This document shows, piece by piece, positions 59,301-64,000 of a stretch of 64,000 nt of DNA. The DNA is from Anas platyrhynchos (taxonomy: Eukaryota; Chordata; Aves; Anseriformes; Anatidae), in NCBI RefSeq assembly GCF_047663525.1, contig NC_092600.1, forward strand, positions 1,980,001 through 2,044,000, read 5' to 3'. Under the pieces are notes generated by a model. It saw only the letters and a list, made by a program, of their open reading frames with translations. It was not told where the DNA came from and made no database searches. Position numbers and translations under genes: made by a program. Within the stretch, counting starts at the first letter, position 1. Every line of letters begins with the position of its first letter.

Positions 59301-60276
59301 AGAGGTAGGGCTGAGAAGCCCTGAGCTGGTCCCACCTCCTGACATGCTCGAGGCTGTAATTCCTCATTTCTTTTTTCTTTAAGAATCACAAGACAGTGGG
59401 CAGTCCTTCACTGTCCTACTGTTCTTAGAAACCCAAGGCTGCGAGCATGGAGCAAGACCTAGAAAACCAAAGGGGACACCGGGAAAGTAGGGTACAGAAC
59501 TGCGAGCGGCGGTGAGTGCTGCAGACCCAGCAGGGGACTTTGTTCAGCTTGGTTTGTGATGGAGCAGCTCCTGGAAAACCAGCGGGACCCCCACCGGTGG
59601 GGCACCAAAACCTCCTGGTCCTGGCATGTGTGCTGGGTGCCAGGCTGGTTTTTTAGCTACCGTTAAGTGAAGTTGTGTGGCTGGGTGGCTTGTCTGAGCA
59701 TCTGCTTTATATTTGTCCTCATGTCCTCACGAGTTACATAAAAGCGAAGTCGAGCGGTGCCTTCAGTGTCTGTCTGCTCTATATAGATCTACCTGAAATA
59801 GTTTCAGGTCACCTTTGCCTGCTTAATTTGGAAAACAACCCAGCAGCATGACTCTCGCCTTGGAGAGCTGAGCAGTCTCGGCTCCTCGCAGCTGTCTTAG
59901 GGCTCTTGCAGCAGCTCCACAAACCGAGATCTCAGCCCTTCCACAAATGCAGCAGGCTCGACTCGGCTCATAGAGCCAGCAGGGGAGCGGTGCTCCGGCC
60001 ACGAGCGGGAGCCGAGCCAGAGCAGGCTCCTCTCCTGGAGAGCAGCCCATCTCCTGCAGGACGATGCCCTCCGCGTGGCTGCTCCCTGCTCCTCCTGGCT
60101 GCGGGGGAGTTCTGCTGTCCTGCGTGGTTGCCTCTGGGTCGGCCTGGCACTCACCTTGAAGTGCAGCGGGGTTGGCAGAGGGCTCCCCGGTGCAGAGCTG
60201 TCCCTGGAGCAAGAAACTGGAGCTGCAGGGCCTGGGCCGGGATCGTGATGGGCTTCACACAGGTGCTGGAGGATGC
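53364..60276 (-). CDS. unrecognised multi-exon gene nested antisense in FNIP1 intron 1 (3' part)
   Basis: On the minus strand I find exon-like blocks in transcription order: 60276 (or 60203)-60155, 59376-59293, 57983-57857, 55071 (or 55038)-54959, and the terminal 53844-53416, followed by AATAAA at 53369-53364. Each has an AG acceptor and GT donor, and the phases fit in series (0, 0, 1, 0). Joined, they give about 290 residues rich in Tyr, His, Phe and Cys in the middle and Ser/Ala/Gln-rich at the end. The translated blocks look like a folded domain rather than random frames. I do not recognise the family, no signal peptide or start codon is identified, and the human counterpart of this intron has no gene I know of. 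The 5' end must lie upstream, at higher coordinates. Confidence 0.5.
53416..53844 (-). CDS. antisense gene, terminal coding exon
   Basis: Acceptor ttgttgacgttttag, then 142 codons to TGA (53418-53416). The first half reads EEHIWICVKYHEGAGHKQYL, then CYKKYNHFSDGFYSFQVKI and NDDVVEISRADQQGVRIISM; the second half is low-complexity Ser/Ala/Gln. A poly(A) signal follows 47 nt after the stop, which fits a last exon. Confidence 0.6.
   Translation of the reverse strand: MGQGKDAANEEHIWICVKYHEGAGHKQYLCYKKYNHFSDGFYSFQVKIANDDVVEISRADQQGVRIISMCQDSSFQQPSAPATNVGLLLVHSPAQAGADRRCLQHSLLPLKATGSTAKSPSPVQSEGFFQGHSFKERACTKG
54959..55071 (-). CDS. antisense gene, exon (26-37 codons)
   Basis: Two acceptors in the same phase: before 55071 (ctgtctttcag) or before 55038 (gtagcaacag). 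Donor AGGAAA/gtgcgc is not optimal. Reads KFWQKNCLTDSDVQITSFN then ENKLLRK; phase 1 in, 0 out. Confidence 0.5.
57857..57983 (-). CDS. antisense gene, exon (42 codons)
   Basis: Acceptor tgataaagccag, donor GCAG/gtgagg, 127 nt, phase 0 in and 1 out. Reads HCHRERLHFINTYTEHMF, GNPLFDSFGENGVRGTPGR. The residue pattern is unlike random translation. Confidence 0.55.
59293..59376 (-). CDS. antisense gene, exon (28 codons)
   Basis: Acceptor gattcttaaag, donor TTTTG/gtaatt, 84 nt, phase 0 on both sides. Reads KKEMRNYSLEHVRRWDQL, then RASQPYLCLL. The acceptor is pyrimidine-poor. Confidence 0.5.
60155..60276 (-). CDS. antisense gene, possible 5'-most exon seen
   Basis: Donor CAAG/gtgagt is strong. The acceptor could be before 60276 (gtgacccag, 122 nt) or before 60203 (cttgctccag, 49 nt). 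In the frame leading to the next exon it reads DSSAPGSPLPTPLHFK. The region is GC-rich with several open frames, so this is the weakest exon. Confidence 0.32.
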
Positions 60277-63200
60277 CTGGGTCACAAGCAGCAGGGCCGT
60301 CCCGGTGGTGTCCCTGTGGCTGGCTCCTGGGAGTGCCCCACGCTAGCACCGGTGGCTTTTCCCAGCTGTAGGTACTGCTGCACCTCGTACACACACCGGG
60401 ATCTTGTTCCACAAGCGCTAGGTTCTCACACTGCCTCGTACAGTTACCCTCTGTCCGCCTTTTGCAGTTGTTCCCCTGTAACCGAGACGGGGTTTTGGTG
60501 AAATCCGAGGGGGGAATAGGACTGAGTCAGCACTCAGCCCCAGCCATGTGCTTTGCTTTAAGTACGTGAGGAGCCTCATTGCTCCCAACGCGGCCGCTCA
60601 TGTGCTTAGCATTAGGCATGTGTTTTAAATAAGTTGCTGATCCAGGGCCTAATGCTTTTTTTTTTTTTTTTTTTTTGAGAAAGATCTACCCAAGTGAGGG
60701 TGAGACTGCAAACACATCGAAAATGTTGCTGAATGTTGCTGAAGGGTTAACGTCATGTTCTGTGGGAGAAAAGCTTTTGGCATTTAGTACATTTTGGTGG
60801 CACGCTGAATTTAAAGGTGGCCTTTGTTGGAAAAATGATCACCTTTGATGGTTTTGTGTGACTCTGGTAGTGACCTGGTAACATAACAAGCTGAAGTCCA
60901 GCGTGCAAACCCAGGCTTTAGGCTGCAAGCAGCATTTGGGGATTATCCGTACATCAAGCTTCGGCTGGACCGACTTCATATAAATAATTGTCCTCCAGCT
61001 TTTCCTATTACAAATCTACGGAGTTTGAGAAATCGGTTTACCATGTGCTGAAAATTTCTGTGATATTTTTAAGAGCCTGTTGCTGTGGCAACGGGACCCC
61101 ATAACAGAAAAGCTCTTTGGTAATAAGGAATGGTGTTACAGCCAGGAAGGAAGGCACAGCAGCAGGGCTGGTATTCCTTTAAAAAAAAAAAAAATCAACA
61201 ACAAAAAGGCAGGCATTGTGTCCCGAAGCTTGGACCTGGATCACCAGACAAGGGCGCACCCTGCTTGCAGGGCTTGCTCAGCTCCAAGCCTGTAGGGACG
61301 GCGTTCAGCCTGGTCTCAGCTCTCCTGGGGGGGGAAAAATGGGGGCTCTGCAAGCAGCTGCCTCCAGCGTAGCTCAGGGTGTTTTCTTTTTCATGCGGAA
61401 GGGTTGAAGTGATCCGATGGTTTGGCTTATGGGCAAGGAAACATGAGTTTTGCTTTTCAGAACTGGATGTCCCCTTTGTGCTTTGCTAATACAGAAACTG
61501 GCAGAACAGGCATTACTTTTCCTTTGACGTTAGGGCTTGCAGCCCTGTTTCCTTGTGTCTCATGACTGAGTGAATCAACACCTAATTAAACAGTCACATG
61601 AGGGACAGAGTAAAATGCTGCTCATGCACTGATCGTCGTGAATCCGTGGAGAATAACTACTTACATCTGTCTGCCTTCTTCTCTGAGGAACCCTGAACAG
61701 CTGCAGCTTTTTTCTTTAATTTTTTTCTTCTATTTTAAAAAAAAAAAAAGCTCACATAAACTTTAGAGAAAGCAGTGCTGTCTGAGCAGATAAATGAGAG
61801 CTGGCTATGGGGAAAGAGAACGCTTTTGGAAGCACTGGGCAAAATTTGTGGGAAGTGTAAATGATTCGAGTTTGGGCAGGGGATAGCTGAGCTGAAGGCT
61901 TGAAATTGAGGTCCTTGCAGGTTTGATGCTGTATCTGAAAATGTGATTGCTGGTTGAGGGAGCACAGTAAGCTGTCCTGAGTGGTCGGGGAGGTCTCTGG
62001 ATGTTCTCAAAATCTGTTGCAGCAAGTTACAAAGGGTCCTTAAGAGTCGCTTTCCACATCTGAGCAGCAAATACTTATCTGGAGATTTATTGGGCTCTCA
62101 ATTCTCACTCAGTCACAAGTGCAGCCGCCTTAATCAATTACACGGAGGTGGACTACCGCCAAGGAGCGCTCCAAGCTGCCTGTTCAGCCTCTATTACTTT
62201 CACCACTGAGGCGATGCTTTCCCGTAAAAGCTCCCATGAGTGCAGCAGGGTGCCCTAAGCACCATGAGCAGGGTGCCCCCACCACCCTGACACCGCAGTG
62301 GGCTCCTGGGCATTGTATGGGGCTGGCTGGGCCGTGCCACCCACACCCTGGTCCTCAGTGGAGTTATTGCCATCGTGCCCTGGCAGCGGTGGCTGCTTGG
62401 GTGTTTGCGGGGTGCAGCGTTCCCAGCTGAAGCTATCCACCAGGGGTCATCCTGGCCTGCGAGGCCGGGGGGCTCGGGGCAGTGCTGGGGCCAGCGGGGG
62501 CCAGGAGCTGCCCTAGGGTGCACAGGCACAGCAGCACCCAGCCCCGCTCGACCTCCTGGGCACAGCTGCCCAGCTTCTGGTTTGAAAAGCATCGAGAAAA
62601 TAAAATAAAAATCGGCCATTAGAAGGCTCAAAAGCTAGAATGCAGAAGTTGCTTATTTCTTGAGACATCACTCCGATTTTAGAAATGGCCATTTGAACAT
62701 GTAAATTACTCGGTGTTGGAGCAGAAATCTCATGGTGTGTCGGGCGTAGCTGGAGCACATCTGATTTGTGCGTGCACCTTAGAGCTTTGTGCGGTGTCTC
62801 ATTCTGAAATAACGCAGTGAGAACCTCGAGTTTTCAGTTGTGTGAAAAGAAATAAAATCTGCCGTAGCCCTTACAGTTGCAAGGCAGAAAATACAAGCCT
62901 TAAAGACTTGAAGCTGAAGATAAATTCAGAGAATTCAGTGTTTGTGTATTAAAGATGAGAATCTTAGGATTGTTCACCAAGTACTGCTGTTGCATCAGGT
63001 GTCTCATGTGGCATAGAGAAGGGTTTTTTGCGTGAAGCGCGCCTCGTTGTCTACTGGAAACTCCCACGTGTCAGGCAAGGCTGGGTGCTGCGTGTCCCCC
63101 CGTGCCGTGTGTCATCTGTGTTTTGAAGAGGGGGGTGGAAAACAAAAGTTAGTTCTATGTCTGGATTTAAAGATTGAAAAACCTATTTTGACATCTCCAG

Positions 63201-64000
63201 AATCCCACAGCACAGCTAGGGGAGGAAGGGGGACTTCCCCCAGAGCCCTCCTCTGCTAGCCCGGGCAATGCTGGGAGCTTTCAGCAAATTATTTATTTCC
63301 AGCAACTACTTGTGTGCATCAGGAGAAATGTGTGTTGCCTCTATTTTCTCCCCAACTTTTCATTAGACACGCACAATGCTGAGCTATTTATTTTTAATAG
63401 TTGCAGTGAAAGATTATTCTGCTCTGCACACCCGAGGGTGCACAATACCAGAACTGTTCGGCGGGGGGAAAATGCCCTCTTGTCTTGCAGTACCAGTTGG
63501 TATTATGGAGGTTTGTTTGGTGGCTTATTTATAGGAGATTGCAATTGGAAATGTGATACAAAACAAACACCAGTGTTCCAGTAGCTTAACCGTGCACCAG
63601 GTTTTTACTCTGCTGGTTATTTTTATTTTAAGCAGCTTTTATCAGGACTTGAACAATTAATTATAACTGTAAAGGGATGGTCGAGCTGCTGAGGTCTCAG
63701 TACCCACATTCTTAAAAGAAAGAAATGTTCCCTATCACACCCTCCAGGAATGCTCCGAGACAGATCTGTATTTATGCTGATGCTCCTTTCTGCCTCCCGT
63801 AAAGACAGTTTATCCCAGTCATGAGACCTGATGCTAGTGTGAATCCTGCGGGTAGAGAGTTTATAAGCTTTGCTCCGGTGTTAAGCGCGTGCTTGTTTGC
63901 TTGTTTCTAAATTGCTTATCAGAAGCACTTCGTTTCCTTAAAATCCGATTTGCTTTAAAGGAAATTGTGCCTAGATTTTGAAAAACCTATGGACTACGTG

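Larger units (their letters stand above)
45285..64000 (+). other. FNIP1: FNIP1 intron 1 (runs off the window)
   Basis: About 18.7 kb with no recognisable + strand FNIP1 exon. It holds homopolymer runs (T24 at 50820-50843, T runs near 47610 and 60657), a three-copy 13-nt repeat at 51256-51294, a TATA-led exon-like block near 48.25 kb, and a minus-strand gene candidate at 53.36-60.28 kb. Confidence 0.75.

Noticed and set aside
1..64000. CRISPR arrays, tRNA or rRNA genes, bacterial-type operons, intact retroviruses
   Set aside because: None seen; the only mobile-element remnants recognised are the two short CR1 ends.

Overview
The window is vertebrate nuclear DNA, almost certainly from a bird. 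Genes are split into short exons with GT/AG introns. Two truncated CR1-type retroposon ends are present (about 30.89-31.02 kb and 32.06-32.13 kb), and gene order matches the conserved ACSL6-MEIKIN-FNIP1 block (human 5q31). All identifications come from reading translated exons, splice sites and phases by eye; no database search was possible.

1-28.9 kb: ACSL6 on the + strand, a membrane-anchored long-chain acyl-CoA synthetase. Twenty coding exons (1344-24269) join in phase to a 698-residue protein, with one extra alternative exon: the fatty-acid gate exists as two mutually exclusive 78-bp exons (F-gate 13763-13840, Y-gate 13897-13974) only 56 bp apart. A long AT-rich 3' UTR with several AATAAA signals follows, to about 28.9 kb.

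29-41.2 kb: the second + strand gene, best read as MEIKIN (meiosis-specific kinetochore factor), a fast-evolving gene that is often missed. I assembled 14 phase-consistent exons (29757-41121, about 470 residues) starting in a CpG-rich promoter and ending 88 bp before an ATTAAA signal. A 56-bp exon near the 3' end decides which of two open frames is used for the C-terminus.

41.2-64 kb: an intergenic stretch, then the CpG-island promoter and first coding exon of FNIP1 (45196-45284, +), followed by its first intron, which runs off the window. Inside this intron on the minus strand lie at least four exon-like blocks (59376-59293, 57983-57857, about 55071-54959, 53844-53416) whose splice phases agree in series and which end with a stop codon and an AATAAA signal. 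A less certain fifth block lies upstream at about 60276-60155. I do not recognise the protein; this nested antisense gene is the most interesting unexplained object in the window.

The genes are independent neighbours rather than an operon: ACSL6 activates fatty acids, MEIKIN protects centromeric cohesion in meiosis I, and FNIP1 partners folliculin in nutrient and AMPK/mTORC1 signalling. Their shared order and strand agree with the conserved synteny block.
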